Shown here piece after piece: positions 33,120-42,064 of a DNA stretch of 46,890 nt. How positions within the stretch are numbered: position 1 is the stretch's first letter; every line of letters begins with the position of its first letter. The translations under genes and the position numbers were made by a program. Under the pieces are notes generated by a model that searched no databases, had not been told where the DNA came from, and was given only the letters and a program-made list of their open reading frames with translations. Where the stretch lies: assembly GCA_947378845.1 (NCBI GenBank), contig CANCLQ010000007.1:1-46890 (forward strand), given 5' to 3'. The DNA is from Opitutia bacterium (GTDB lineage: Bacteria > Verrucomicrobiota > Verrucomicrobiia > Opitutales > UBA953).

Positions 33120-34025
33120 TTAGTCTAATTCTACCTTCTTTGCGTTCAGACCATTCAGCATGAGGGTCATGAAGCGCTTCATGGCTGGCGTGAGTACGCG
33201 ACCTTTGCGGTGAAGCAGGGCGAGAGGGCGGACCACGCGACGATCGCGCAGACGAAGTTTTACAAGGGTGCCTTGTTCAATTTCTTGACGAATCGTACCT
33301 TCAGGCACGAGCGCGACGCCGGCATCGACTTCTACGGCGCGTTTTAAGGTTTCGATATTATCGAACTCCATCGAAGGCTCGAGTTCGATGCGTTGCTCAC
33401 GGAAGAATTGATCAAGTGCCTTGCGGGTTGGGATATCCTGGTCGAAGCCAATGAAGCGACAGCCCTGGAGATCGGCTAATTCAATCTCTTTCTTGCCGGC
33501 GAGTTTGTGCTTAGGTGCACAGATAGCGACCAGCTGGTCTTCCATAAAAGGAATGATTTCGACCTGACGGAATTTTTGTGGAAACGCAACGAGACCAAAG
33601 TCAGCTGCACTTGAAACAACGTCTTCGTAAACTAAATTGGAACGACGGTACTCAATGCGCACATTCACGTGCGGAAACTCCTGCATGAAGCGTTTGACGT
33701 ATGGTGGGAGTTCGTGGAGTCCGATGGAAACAATAGTCGAGACATGCACGGTACCGCTAACGACCTTGCGCATTTCCTGCATCTCACTCGAGACCTCTTC
33801 GTAACGATTCAAAATGTCTTTTGAGGCTTCGTAAAGACTGCGACCTTCACGCGTCAGGCGAAATTGTTTTTGGCTGCGATCGACGATGAGGACGTTAAAG
33901 TGTTTCTCCATTGAGCGCAGTTGCTGACTCACGGCTGACTGTGTGATGGCATTGAGCTTGGCCGCCTTGGAGAAACTTTCATTCTCCACGAGGTCCCTAA
34001 AGATCTTCAGATTTTCAATGTGCAT
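33120..34025 (-). CDS. LysR-family transcriptional regulator
   Basis: A one-domain-each LysR regulator of 301 residues. The winged helix-turn-helix occupies residues 1-60 ('FSKAAKLNAITQSAVSQQLRSMEKHF'-type sequence), followed by the linker helix and a substrate-binding-type effector domain (about 90-290, 'GTVHVSTIVSIGLHELPPYVKRF'). The effector is unknown. The start MHIENLKIFRDLVEN is canonical. The 181 bases between it and yggS hold a T-N11-A type palindrome at 34043-34057, suggesting autoregulation and possibly control of the divergent yggS-recN unit. No metabolic target gene is adjacent, so its regulon cannot be guessed. Confidence 0.9.
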   Translation of the reverse strand: MHIENLKIFRDLVENESFSKAAKLNAITQSAVSQQLRSMEKHFNVLIVDRSQKQFRLTREGRSLYEASKDILNRYEEVSSEMQEMRKVVSGTVHVSTIVSIGLHELPPYVKRFMQEFPHVNVRIEYRRSNLVYEDVVSSAADFGLVAFPQKFRQVEIIPFMEDQLVAICAPKHKLAGKKEIELADLQGCRFIGFDQDIPTRKALDQFFREQRIELEPSMEFDNIETLKRAVEVDAGVALVPEGTIRQEIEQGTLVKLRLRDRRVVRPLALLHRKGRVLTPAMKRFMTLMLNGLNAKKVELD

Positions 34026-34042
34026 AAACGACGCAGGGTGTG

Positions 34043-34057
34043 ATTAATAAATCTAAT
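34043..34057. promoter_or_regulatory. Candidate LysR binding box
   Basis: ATTA-N7-TAAT (34043-34057) contains the T-N11-A core (T34044, A34056) typical of LysR-type boxes and lies 18 bases upstream of the lysR start. The surroundings are A/T-rich, so chance occurrence is possible. Confidence 0.35.
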
Positions 34058-34206
34058 GCAAAACGCCTTCAAGTGTAGATTTACTTATCATGAAACGCTC
34101 GTTTTCGTTATTATATGAATAAAAGAGGGTTTTGGCTGGGTGCTGGTTTTGGGCTGAGGTTTGGGTGACGTTGACTCTAAGTCCTTTCTCCTTCCCTCTG
34201 ATTGCA

Positions 34207-34905
34207 GTGGTCACCTTCGAACAGTTTACCGGCCATTGCGAGTCGGTCTTAGCTAGGATTAAGAAGGCCTGCATTGATTGCGGGCGTGATCCAAGTGCGG
34301 TGCGATTGTTGCCAGTTACCAAGACACATCCCGTAGACGCTGCGTTGTATGCTCATCGTTTTGGCCTACGAGCAGTCGGCGAGAATCGTGTTCAGGAAGC
34401 GATTGCTAAGCGACCATTGGCTCCAGCAGATTTGCGCTGGGAGTTGATTGGTCACCTGCAGTCCAATAAAGCTAAATCTGCCTTGCAGGTTTTTGATGTA
34501 ATCCAATCAGTCGACTCGGCTGAGCTTGCTGCGCGCCTGGGTCGCATCGCTCAAGAGCTTAACCTTAAGCGCGATATTTATATCCAGGTTAATTCGGGCA
34601 ACGATCCAGCGAAGTTTGGTTGTGAACTCAGCGAGGCGCCGGCGATTTTAGAAGTCGCCCTTGCACAGCCAGCTTTGCGAGTGGTAGGGTTGATGGCGGT
34701 CCCGCCGCTTGCCGATGGAAACACAGCTGCCGAAAGAACTTTTAATGAATTGCGACTTTGCCGCGACGCTCTCGAGTCGCGCTTTAAGATTAAATTACCC
34801 GAACTCTCTATGGGTATGAGCGGCGACCTTGAAATTGCTATTAAGGCTGGGTCGACCTGTGTTCGCGTAGGTTCATCATTATACGGGGCTCGTGAAACCG
34901 TATGA
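34207..34905 (+). CDS. yggS: YggS/PROSC-family pyridoxal phosphate homeostasis protein
   Basis: This family binds PLP and keeps free PLP and amino/keto acid pools balanced; it has no firmly known catalytic activity. The sequence shows the PLP lysine in 'LLPVTKTHP' (Lys39), then 'GENRVQEA', 'LIGHLQSNK', the strand 'IYIQVNSG' and the phosphate-binding end 'MGMSGDLEIAIKAGSTCVRVGSSLYG'. Length (232 residues) fits. The start is uncertain: no ATG suits, and the GTG at 34207 gives the expected N-terminus, while the frame remains open to a TTG at 34132. Its TGA overlaps the recN ATG (ATGA), so the two are translated together. Confidence 0.88.
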   Translation: MVTFEQFTGHCESVLARIKKACIDCGRDPSAVRLLPVTKTHPVDAALYAHRFGLRAVGENRVQEAIAKRPLAPADLRWELIGHLQSNKAKSALQVFDVIQSVDSAELAARLGRIAQELNLKRDIYIQVNSGNDPAKFGCELSEAPAILEVALAQPALRVVGLMAVPPLADGNTAAERTFNELRLCRDALESRFKIKLPELSMGMSGDLEIAIKAGSTCVRVGSSLYGARETV

Positions 34906-36560
34906 TTTTTCGTCTCGTCATTCGTGATCTCGCCTTGATGGATCGTGCTGAATTAGAACTCGGCTCAGGTTTCACGGTAGTCACGGGCGAAACCGGTGCA
35001 GGAAAATCGGTACTCCTCGGAGCATTCTCATTATTGGCCGGTAATCGTGTGACCAAAACAGTTGTACGCAAAGGGGCAGAGGAGTGTATTGTTGAGGCTG
35101 AATTAGAAATCGGTAAAAACCCTGTTTATAACCAAATTTTAGAAGAGATGGACCTTCCTAAGTGCGACGAAGGTTTGTTGATCATTAAACGCTCGGTACA
35201 CACAACTAAAGCAGGCCGCATTTCGATTAATGGTGGTGCGGCGACGCTGGCCCAGTTGCAAAAGCTCGGCGAACGATGGATTGATTTTCATGGTCCAGGT
35301 GAGCCGCAGAAATTAATGCGTGCTGAGACGCAATTAGAGATGCTTGATCTGCATGCTGGGCTCTCGGCGGATTTGCTCACCTACCGCACTAAGTGGAAAC
35401 ATCGGGGCGAGCTGCTTCGACAGGTCGCCGAAATCTCTACGGCCGAAAAAATCTCCGAAGACGAAGCCGCTTTCTTGAAGGCCCAGTTGGAGAAAATGGA
35501 TGCCTTAGATTTAGGAGATGAAGCGATTCAGAAACTCGAGCGCGACCATCTTCGCTCATCAAGAATTCAAGAGCTCGCCGCTTTGTATGCGCAACTCGAG
35601 TCCGGTTTAGGTTCAGACGGACTAGGTGAAGCATTTCCAAAGATTTTAAAAACTTCACAAGACGCAGCACGTATTGATCCTGAGGCGGCAGCTTTGTTTG
35701 AACGGATAGAATCGCTGGCTGCTGAGATTGATGACATCCGCGCGGATTATAATCGCTTAGCACGCGGCTTAAATGGCGATGAGGAATCCATTGCTGAATT
35801 AGATACTAAAATGAACTTCTGGTTAGAGCTGAGGCGCAAATACGGTCCTGACGCTGCTTCGGTGAGAGCCAAGCGAGACAGTTTGCGGAATCGTTTGCTT
35901 TCTCAAGGCGACGTAGAAGCCCAGGTTGTTAAATTAAAAGCAGAGGTAGCCAAAACTGAAGGCGAACTTAAGAAGCAGGCGGGAGTATTGCATGCTGCAC
36001 GCGGTAAGGCTGCCGATAAGTTGGCTTCAGCAGCACGTAAGATGCTTGGTGCGTTGGGCTTTAAGAAAGCTGATTTGAAAATTGAAGTAGCTACAGCCGA
36101 ACTAGGGCCAATGGGTGCGGATGCTGTTCAGTTCCTTTTCTGTGCGAACGCTGGGCAGGATTTATTACCTTTGAGCCAAATCGCGTCGAGCGGTGAAGCC
36201 GCACGCGTAATGCTGGCCTTGAAAACGGTGTTGGCTGCGGTGGATGAAACCCCGGTGTTAGTTTTTGACGAAGTTGATGCTAATGTAGGCGGTGAAATTG
36301 GTGCACAGGTTGGTCGTGAACTGGCGGCATTAGGCAAGAAGCACCAAGTCTTTTGTGTGACTCACTTGCCGCAGGTGGCTGCCCTTGGTCACGCACACTA
36401 TGTGGTCACGAAGACTCAAGATGAGAAGTCGACCAATGTGGAAATCGCGCCCGTACATACGAAACGCAAAGAGCGCGAAAGTGAGATTGCACGTATGTTG
36501 GGTGATCGAAGCAGCAAGGTCGCACTCACGCACGCTCGCGAACTTCTCGAAGGCGCTTAA
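34902..36560 (+). CDS. recN: DNA repair protein RecN
   Basis: RecN is an SMC-like ATPase that acts early in double-strand break repair. The 552 residues show the N-terminal head with Walker A GETGAGKS (29-36), a shorter coiled coil than Smc (about 150-360), and the C-terminal head with Walker B VLVFDEVD (452-459), the family-specific 'DANVGGEIGAQVG' and 'VFCVTHLPQVAALG'. Length is normal. It overlaps yggS by 4 bases. Its stop shares TTAA (36557-36560) with the convergent dehydrogenase gene. No LexA-like box was recognised upstream. Confidence 0.95.
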   Translation: MIFRLVIRDLALMDRAELELGSGFTVVTGETGAGKSVLLGAFSLLAGNRVTKTVVRKGAEECIVEAELEIGKNPVYNQILEEMDLPKCDEGLLIIKRSVHTTKAGRISINGGAATLAQLQKLGERWIDFHGPGEPQKLMRAETQLEMLDLHAGLSADLLTYRTKWKHRGELLRQVAEISTAEKISEDEAAFLKAQLEKMDALDLGDEAIQKLERDHLRSSRIQELAALYAQLESGLGSDGLGEAFPKILKTSQDAARIDPEAAALFERIESLAAEIDDIRADYNRLARGLNGDEESIAELDTKMNFWLELRRKYGPDAASVRAKRDSLRNRLLSQGDVEAQVVKLKAEVAKTEGELKKQAGVLHAARGKAADKLASAARKMLGALGFKKADLKIEVATAELGPMGADAVQFLFCANAGQDLLPLSQIASSGEAARVMLALKTVLAAVDETPVLVFDEVDANVGGEIGAQVGRELAALGKKHQVFCVTHLPQVAALGHAHYVVTKTQDEKSTNVEIAPVHTKRKERESEIARMLGDRSSKVALTHARELLEGA

Positions 36561-37375
36561 GCTTTCTTAACAAATCGATCCAATTTGAGTTTACGTATCA
36601 TGCGTAAACCGATTTGCGCAGCCAATGGTTTGGATAAGCGAGCGCTTAAAAAACCTAAGAGGCGATTCTTCCATCCTGTTATAAGTTGCGGACGTTGACG
36701 CGCCATCGCTTGCAGGGATTCCTCTACGCATTCTTGAACAGTCTGGCCGCCCATACCTGTTGAGCTTTCGAATCCAGCGGCTTTGGAGAAATTCGTAGAG
36801 ACAGGTCCTGGGCAAATCGCTGTGCAGCGAACGCCAAATTCGCGTCCCTCTGAGTCGAGAGCGATACTCCAATTAAGTAAGAATGCTTTCGTGGCGGCAT
36901 AGGTAGCCATCAGCGGAGTGGGTTGGTAGCCAGCGAGCGAAGCGACATTAACTACATGGCCGCCGCGGGATTTTATATCTTCCCATAAGAGGGCAGTGAG
37001 GTGGACGGGCGCACGCGAGTTCACATCAATCATACGCAGTGTGTGATCGATGCCAGGCTTGGGGAATTCACCATAGGCACCAAAGCCGCTATTATTAATG
37101 AGCAGAATCCTGCCATTAGCGGGCATAAGTTTCTTTAAATCCATAACAACTGACTCGATGTGAGTGGGTTGTGAAAGGTCGCAGTTAAGATGAGTAAACT
37201 TTATGGCTTTAGAAATATTTTCTGGGGATGTGCGAGAGAGGTTGAATACGACCGCAGCGGTGCCAGAATATTCTATGCGCGAGAGAAGTTCGCGTCCTAT
37301 GCCAGACGAAGCCCCTGTAATGATGATACAAGAGAAATCCTGTAAGTATCTTTCTATGGTTTTATTTTTAAGCAT
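36557..37375 (-). CDS. Short-chain dehydrogenase/reductase (SDR)
   Basis: A classical SDR oxidoreductase of 272 residues using NAD(P). The cofactor motif TGASSGIG is at 20-27, 'INNSG' (94-97) supports the central sheet, and the catalytic triad Ser146, Tyr159, Lys163 (YAATK) is complete. 'CPGPVSTNF' follows the active site. An Arg soon after the glycine motif ('GIGRELLSRI') and 'NLSRTS' hint at NADP preference, which is weak evidence. The substrate is unknown; DltE-like and ketoreductase-type SDRs look similar. It diverges from hpf with only 37 bases between start codons and converges on recN with overlapping stops. Confidence 0.88.
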   Translation of the reverse strand: MLKNKTIERYLQDFSCIIITGASSGIGRELLSRIEYSGTAAVVFNLSRTSPENISKAIKFTHLNCDLSQPTHIESVVMDLKKLMPANGRILLINNSGFGAYGEFPKPGIDHTLRMIDVNSRAPVHLTALLWEDIKSRGGHVVNVASLAGYQPTPLMATYAATKAFLLNWSIALDSEGREFGVRCTAICPGPVSTNFSKAAGFESSTGMGGQTVQECVEESLQAMARQRPQLITGWKNRLLGFLSARLSKPLAAQIGLRMIRKLKLDRFVKKA

Positions 37376-37412
37376 GGGATGTGCGACTCTCGTCTAATCC
37401 AAATATAACCTA

Positions 37413-37772
37413 ATGAGCAACGCTCCAATCGTCATCTCGGGGGTTCATCTTGAACTCACCGAGGCCCTGAAAGAAACGGTGCACGCAAAAGTTGAAAAGC
37501 TTATGCGGCACAACCCTCGGATTGTGAGAATTCACGTCGAGTTAGTTTTCAGTCACAACCGTGATCACAGTCGCGAGTTCGCGGCACAGATTCGACTCGA
37601 GCTGCCAGGTCCCGATGTCGTAGTGCGTGAGGAGTCAGAGGATTTATATAAGTCTATCGACACCGTCGTCGATAAGGTCGACCGCCAGCTTCGCCGCCGT
37701 CATCGCATGGAGAAAGAGAAGCGCAATCACCCGCACGACACAGATTTGGGCCCGATTCACCGGGCGAGTTAG
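37413..37772 (+). CDS. hpf: Ribosome hibernation-promoting factor (short HPF/YfiA type)
   Basis: HPF binds in the 30S decoding and P-site region and silences ribosomes in starved cells. The 119 residues have the S30AE fold: 'IVISGVHLELTEALKETVHAKVEKL' then 'IVRIHVELVFSH', with 'SEDLYKSIDTVVDKVDRQLRRRH' as the second helix. It lacks the C-terminal dimerisation domain of long HPF. The basic, His-rich tail resembles that of short forms. TATAAC at 37404-37409 lies so close to the ATG that, if used as a -10, the message would be leaderless. A good terminator follows. Confidence 0.9.
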   Translation: MSNAPIVISGVHLELTEALKETVHAKVEKLMRHNPRIVRIHVELVFSHNRDHSREFAAQIRLELPGPDVVVREESEDLYKSIDTVVDKVDRQLRRRHRMEKEKRNHPHDTDLGPIHRAS

Positions 37773-37795
37773 TTGGTTCGTTGTTTGTATAAGCC

Positions 37796-37834
37796 AGCCC
37801 TCAGGTAGTGAATCGCCTGGGGGCTTTTTGTTTT
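37796..37834 (+). terminator. Intrinsic terminator after hpf
   Basis: AGCCCTCAGG (37796-37805) pairs with CCTGGGGGCT (37816-37825), with one G-T pair, and is followed by TTTTGTTTT. It lies 23 bases after hpf and ends 37 bases before mpl, so mpl has its own promoter or depends on readthrough. Confidence 0.87.
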
Positions 37835-37871
37835 ACTCGCCCTCAGTCGGTTGGATGTCCTATACCACCTC

Positions 37872-39284
37872 ATGCGGATTTATTTTATCGGCATCTGTGG
37901 GACGGCGATGGGCAATGCTGCGTTGCTGATGCGGGCATTGGGTCACGAAGTCATGGGGTCGGACGTAGGAATCTATCCGCCGATGTCCGACCATTTGCAG
38001 CGCAGTGGCGTCACGATGCTTGAGGGATGGAGCGCGGAACGCTTAGCGAAATTAAAAACCGATTTAGTGGTAGTGGGAAATGTTGCCTCGCGCGGACATC
38101 CAGAGGTGGAGTGGCTTCTCCAAAATCCCGCTCAAAAATATGTTTCGCTCCCAGAGTTACTGCGGAATTATTTACTTAATGACCGAAAAAATCTAGTGGT
38201 CGCGGGTACGCATGGGAAGACTACTACGACTTGTTTGGCGACAGTCTTGCTCCGCGCCAATGGTGCGTCTCCCGGTTGGTTGGTCGGTGGCGTACCACGT
38301 GACCTGCCCGACAGTTCGGCGCCTGGTAAGTCAGGCGCACCTTTCGTAATCGAAGGCGACGAGTACGATTCCGCCTTTTTCGATAAGCGTAGTAAATTCA
38401 TTCAGTATCTGCCGCAGGTTTTAGCTATTAATAATATTGAATTCGATCATGCGGATATCTTCCGTGATTTAGAAGATGTCCTACGTACTTTTTCTCACGG
38501 ACTCCGAGTTGTTCCGGGAAATGGCGTCGTGGTTGCTAATGGTGACGACAAAAATGTCGAAGAACTGGTAAAGTCTGTCACGTGGTGTCCGGTGGTGCGC
38601 GTGGGAGTGGGCGCTACTAATGATGCGGTGATTGCTGACTTTAAGGAAACTGCAGAGGGGTCTTCGTTTACTTTAATTTGGAAGGGTCGCGAGTGGGCTA
38701 AGGTGAAGTGGGCTCTGCCAGGTTTATTTAATGCACGTAATGCTGCGGTGGCTGCAGTTTCGGCGGGACTCTTATTAAACTCTGCGGATCCGACAGTTTT
38801 GAAATTGAATGTGCTGTCGGAATTCCAAGGTGTGATGCGCAGGCAGCAAGTATTGGTGAACCGTCCCGACTTAGTGGTCATCGAAGATTTTGGACACCAT
38901 CCAACTGCTCTCGCATGTACATTGGATTCATTGCGCACGCGTTACCCGCAGCACGAGTTAGTCGCCTGTTTTGAACCGAGAAGTAATACCGCGGCCCGCA
39001 AGGTCATGCAGGCCGAATTCCAGGAAGCGCTGGCCAAGGCGGATGCGATTTATTTAGTTCCTGCACATCGCGCCGAAAAATTGGGATCAGAGAGTTTCAA
39101 TAGTGTCGCTGTGGTTGCGGCACTCAAAGCGATGGGGCGCAGTGCGTTTGTTGCACCAACGGCCAAGGATTTATTAGCAGAACTGCATGCCGTCACCGGT
39201 AAATCAAAGCGTCCGCGTTGCGTAGTATTTTTCTCCAATGGATCGTTTGGAGGAATTATTAGTCAATACGCGCAGAAGGCTTAA
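37872..39284 (+). CDS. mpl: UDP-N-acetylmuramate:L-alanyl-gamma-D-glutamyl-meso-diaminopimelate ligase
   Basis: Mpl recycles cell-wall tripeptide by joining it to UDP-MurNAc, and so implies a DAP-type peptidoglycan and muropeptide uptake. The 470-residue Mur ligase starts 'MRIYFIGICGTAMGNAALL', the Mpl/MurC N-terminal Rossmann motif, with ATP loop GTHGKTTT (112-119), 'VIEGDEYDSAFFDKRSKF' (the Mpl-specific stretch) and 'IEDFGHHPTA' in the C-terminal part. The Mpl-type 'DEYDSAFFDKRSKF' separates it from MurC. The frame opens at a TTG (37851), but the ATG at 37872 fits the family. Its stop shares TTAA with ribF. Confidence 0.93.
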   Translation: MRIYFIGICGTAMGNAALLMRALGHEVMGSDVGIYPPMSDHLQRSGVTMLEGWSAERLAKLKTDLVVVGNVASRGHPEVEWLLQNPAQKYVSLPELLRNYLLNDRKNLVVAGTHGKTTTTCLATVLLRANGASPGWLVGGVPRDLPDSSAPGKSGAPFVIEGDEYDSAFFDKRSKFIQYLPQVLAINNIEFDHADIFRDLEDVLRTFSHGLRVVPGNGVVVANGDDKNVEELVKSVTWCPVVRVGVGATNDAVIADFKETAEGSSFTLIWKGREWAKVKWALPGLFNARNAAVAAVSAGLLLNSADPTVLKLNVLSEFQGVMRRQQVLVNRPDLVVIEDFGHHPTALACTLDSLRTRYPQHELVACFEPRSNTAARKVMQAEFQEALAKADAIYLVPAHRAEKLGSESFNSVAVVAALKAMGRSAFVAPTAKDLLAELHAVTGKSKRPRCVVFFSNGSFGGIISQYAQKA

Positions 39285-40192
39285 GATAGCCCGTGAACGG
39301 CACTCGCTTTTTGCACGTCGGATTTAATCTGACGTTCGAGGGCGGCGAGATCGGCAAACTTCTGTTCTGGACGAATATAATCTAACCACCGCACACGTAA
39401 GCTTTCGCCATGCGTGGGCAGGGTTTCCGTTGGACGTAGTAGATGGACTTCGAGTACGGGCTTGGGGGCGGCTGCTTCAACAGTGGGGCGCAGGCCCCAG
39501 TTTGCGATGCTCGGTTCGGCTACTCCGCTGGGTGTAACGAGTTCGACAGCGTATACCCCGAAGGCCGGAAGAAGTTCAGGGTGCCAATCGAGATTGATTG
39601 TAGGGAATCCAATGCGTCGACCAATTTGTTTTCCTGGAATAATGGTGCCCACGGCTTCGTAGGGTCGCAGAAGCATTTGATTGGCGATCGAGATTGCGCC
39701 TGAGGTTAAAGCAGCGCGAATGCGCGAACTACTCACGGGTTCATTTTCCAAGATAACTGGGTCCACTAAGTGAACCTTAATGCCTAAGGCAGCAGCGTCT
39801 TTGCTGAGTGTCTGATTATTGCCTGAACGATTGCGACCGTACTGAAAGTTAGTGCCAACGTGTAAGCTCTTTAAGTTTGGGAAGTTTTTTTGTAACCAAA
39901 TGGGAAATTCTCCCGCTTCCATTGCGGCGTGTTGAGCATCGAAGGTGTGGTGGTGGATGAGTTGTGCGCCTGCTTCAGTGAGGCGTTCATCTTTTTGAGC
40001 TCGGTTGAAAATGAGTGGAACGGCGGACTGAGGTCGTAACACGCGACTCGGGTGCGGATCAAAAGTCATGATGCCTACCTGGCCCTTTGTTTCTCGGGCT
40101 AGGTCGCGTGCCGAATGTAACACCGCCCGATGCCCCAAGTGTACGCCATCAAAAGCGCCAATCGCTAAGTGTAGGGCAGGGTGCGCACTCAT
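39281..40192 (-). CDS. ribF: Bifunctional riboflavin kinase/FAD synthetase
   Basis: Makes FMN and then FAD from riboflavin. The 303-residue protein has the nucleotidyltransferase domain first, with 'GAFDGVHLGH' (12-21) and 'TFDPHPSRVL', then 'VSSSRIRAAL' (the ISSTxIR-type motif). The C-terminal riboflavin-kinase domain starts near residue 185, with 'IGRRIGFPTINLDW' and 'GVYAVELV'. Both activities look complete. It is the last gene of nrnA-truB-ribF, with its start overlapping the truB stop by 4 bases. Confidence 0.95.
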   Translation of the reverse strand: MSAHPALHLAIGAFDGVHLGHRAVLHSARDLARETKGQVGIMTFDPHPSRVLRPQSAVPLIFNRAQKDERLTEAGAQLIHHHTFDAQHAAMEAGEFPIWLQKNFPNLKSLHVGTNFQYGRNRSGNNQTLSKDAAALGIKVHLVDPVILENEPVSSSRIRAALTSGAISIANQMLLRPYEAVGTIIPGKQIGRRIGFPTINLDWHPELLPAFGVYAVELVTPSGVAEPSIANWGLRPTVEAAAPKPVLEVHLLRPTETLPTHGESLRVRWLDYIRPEQKFADLAALERQIKSDVQKASAVHGLS

Positions 40193-40917
40193 CCTAAAGC
40201 AATGCTGGGTACGGCCTCGTGAACGGGAACAAGGCAGCTGATTAACTGTTCTCTGTTCATAGCGCCGAGTTGCATGAGCGTGTAAGCTTTATCGACATTT
40301 AAGTTTCCGGAGCTGGTACGACGTAGCATCGAAAGGTGCGCGCCAGGACCGATTTTATTTCCTAAATCAAAAGCTAGGGTGCGAACATAGGTTCCCTTGG
40401 TACACTGCACGCGAAACTGAATATTCGGTGAGGCCCAATTTTCTAGGTCGAATAAATTAATGCGGATGAAGCGAGGTTCGCGTTCAACTTCGATGCCCTT
40501 GCGGGCAAGTTCATAAAGTTTTTTACCACCAATTTTTTTAGCAGAGTGCATGGGCGGCGTCTGGTATTGATCGCCGAGCATAGATTTTAGCACGTCTTTA
40601 ATTTGTTGTTCGCTGATTTCGGGAACTGGCTTCGTCTCGGTGATTTCGCCGTCTGCATCTTGGCTGTCGGTCGTCACACCTAGTGTGGCTTGGCCGATAT
40701 ACTCTTTCTCTTGTGACATTAAATACTGCGATGCCTTGGTTGCTTTGCCGACGAGGATGATGAGCAAGCCAGTGGCCATGGGGTCGAGCGTGCCAGCGTG
40801 ACCGACTCGACGAGTGCTATAAAGGCGACGAATTTTATCTACCACATCGTGCGATGTGATGCCTTGGGGTTTATCGACTAATAAAATGCCCTCGGGCTCT
40901 TGCAGGGGCTCACTCAT
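40189..40917 (-). CDS. truB: tRNA pseudouridine(55) synthase TruB
   Basis: TruB makes pseudouridine 55 in the T-loop of tRNAs. The 242-residue protein has the family start 'GILLVDKPQGITSHDVV', the catalytic motif 'GHAGTLDPMATG' with Asp45, and 'TKGTYVRTLAFDLG' further on. It is short because it lacks a C-terminal PUA domain, as in the compact TruB class. The start overlaps nrnA by 4 bases and the stop overlaps ribF, so all three are translated in series. Confidence 0.95.
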   Translation of the reverse strand: MSEPLQEPEGILLVDKPQGITSHDVVDKIRRLYSTRRVGHAGTLDPMATGLLIILVGKATKASQYLMSQEKEYIGQATLGVTTDSQDADGEITETKPVPEISEQQIKDVLKSMLGDQYQTPPMHSAKKIGGKKLYELARKGIEVEREPRFIRINLFDLENWASPNIQFRVQCTKGTYVRTLAFDLGNKIGPGAHLSMLRRTSSGNLNVDKAYTLMQLGAMNREQLISCLVPVHEAVPSIALG

Positions 40918-41906
40918 TGGGCGGAATATTCGCGATAATGAGCAGCGACAGTTTGCAGAATTTTTTCGCGATCATTTTTCAACGTGCAGCCTAACATATT
41001 AAAGCCAGCCGCCAACATGTGTCCGCCGCCGTTTAATTTTCCCGCTAGTAAATCAAGTCGGAGCTTAGGGTCGCGTCCACGTAAGCTTCCACGAATGCCA
41101 TCTTTTCCTTCTTCGAGGAGTACGGCGACTTCAACGCCGGCGACTGAACGAGGGAATTCAACCAAGCCTTCTTTGTCTTCTTTGGTGGTCTGAGTTTCAG
41201 TGTAATCAGCTTGAGTGATTTCGCCGGAGCAGATTTTTCCGTTCTCGTGGAATTGAAGTGTATTCAGGAAGCGCTTAGTGAGTTCAAGTTTGCCGCGACT
41301 CTCTTGTTCGAAGATTAGGAAATTCGCTTCGGCGGGCTTGGCGCCGCGCTTAATTAGTTCTGCAGCGATTTCAAAAACTGAGGCTGTGGCACTGGAGTAA
41401 CTGAATCTTCCGGTGTCGGTGACGATGCCGAGGTGAAGGCATTTAGCAGTGAGGGCGTCGACGGGTAGCCCGTACTGCAAGGCACCTTGAGCGAGGATGT
41501 GGCAGGTCGCGGCGGCTTCTTTAACGACGATATTAATTTTTGCGTAGCCTGGGTTTGAGGCGTGGTGGTCTATATTCGCTAAAAGTTGATTGGAAAACTT
41601 AGCGAGTAATTCCGTCCCTATCCGGGACGCATCGGCACAGTCGACGGAGATGGCCTCTCGGCCTGCGTCTATGACGTAATTATCTCCAGCGATAAAGGTG
41701 ACGCCCTCGGTGTAAGAGGTCATGTTTGGAGGCACGCGATCGCGGTTGACGCAAATGGCGTCTACTCCGCTGGCGAGCAGCATGCGGCAGAGGGCTGTCT
41801 GTGAGCCGATACAGTCACCATCTGGACGCATATGCCCTAATACGGCTACTTTTCGACCTCGGAGGCTTTGGACGAGCTCCTTGAGCGCGAGACCGGCGGC
41901 TTGCAT
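40914..41906 (-). CDS. nrnA: DHH/DHHA1 phosphoesterase, NrnA-like oligoribonuclease/pAp phosphatase
   Basis: NrnA-type enzymes degrade nano-RNA and dephosphorylate pAp. The DHH domain has 'LGHMRPDGDCIGS' (metal ligands), 'SVDCADASRIG' and the namesake 'IDHHASNPGYA'. The C-terminal DHHA1 domain has 'GSLRGRDPKLRLDLLAGKLNGGGHMLAAGF', including the GGGH substrate motif. The ATG at 41906 is chosen because it gives the usual distance to the first motif; an ATG at 41918 and a TTG at 41939 are alternatives. It is the first gene of the truB-ribF operon, a position seen elsewhere after rbfA. rbfA, infB and nusA are absent here. Confidence 0.9.
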   Translation of the reverse strand: MQAAGLALKELVQSLRGRKVAVLGHMRPDGDCIGSQTALCRMLLASGVDAICVNRDRVPPNMTSYTEGVTFIAGDNYVIDAGREAISVDCADASRIGTELLAKFSNQLLANIDHHASNPGYAKINIVVKEAAATCHILAQGALQYGLPVDALTAKCLHLGIVTDTGRFSYSSATASVFEIAAELIKRGAKPAEANFLIFEQESRGKLELTKRFLNTLQFHENGKICSGEITQADYTETQTTKEDKEGLVEFPRSVAGVEVAVLLEEGKDGIRGSLRGRDPKLRLDLLAGKLNGGGHMLAAGFNMLGCTLKNDREKILQTVAAHYREYSAQ

Positions 41907-42064
41907 GTTTATTCCCATAATCTTGTTAAAAAGAAACAACCCCGACCGAGGGCTGGCAAAGGCAAAAGGCGGGTTATTTACAAAGAGTGGGGAACGCTTG
42001 AAGGGTTTAAGGCTCTGGGCATACTAACTGCTAAATAGTCCCCAAACGCACCCACCCAAATCTC

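Noticed and set aside
34132..34206. TTG start for yggS 25 codons upstream
   Set aside because: The added segment (WFWAEVWVTL) is unlike the family N-terminus; the GTG at 34207 gives the usual length.
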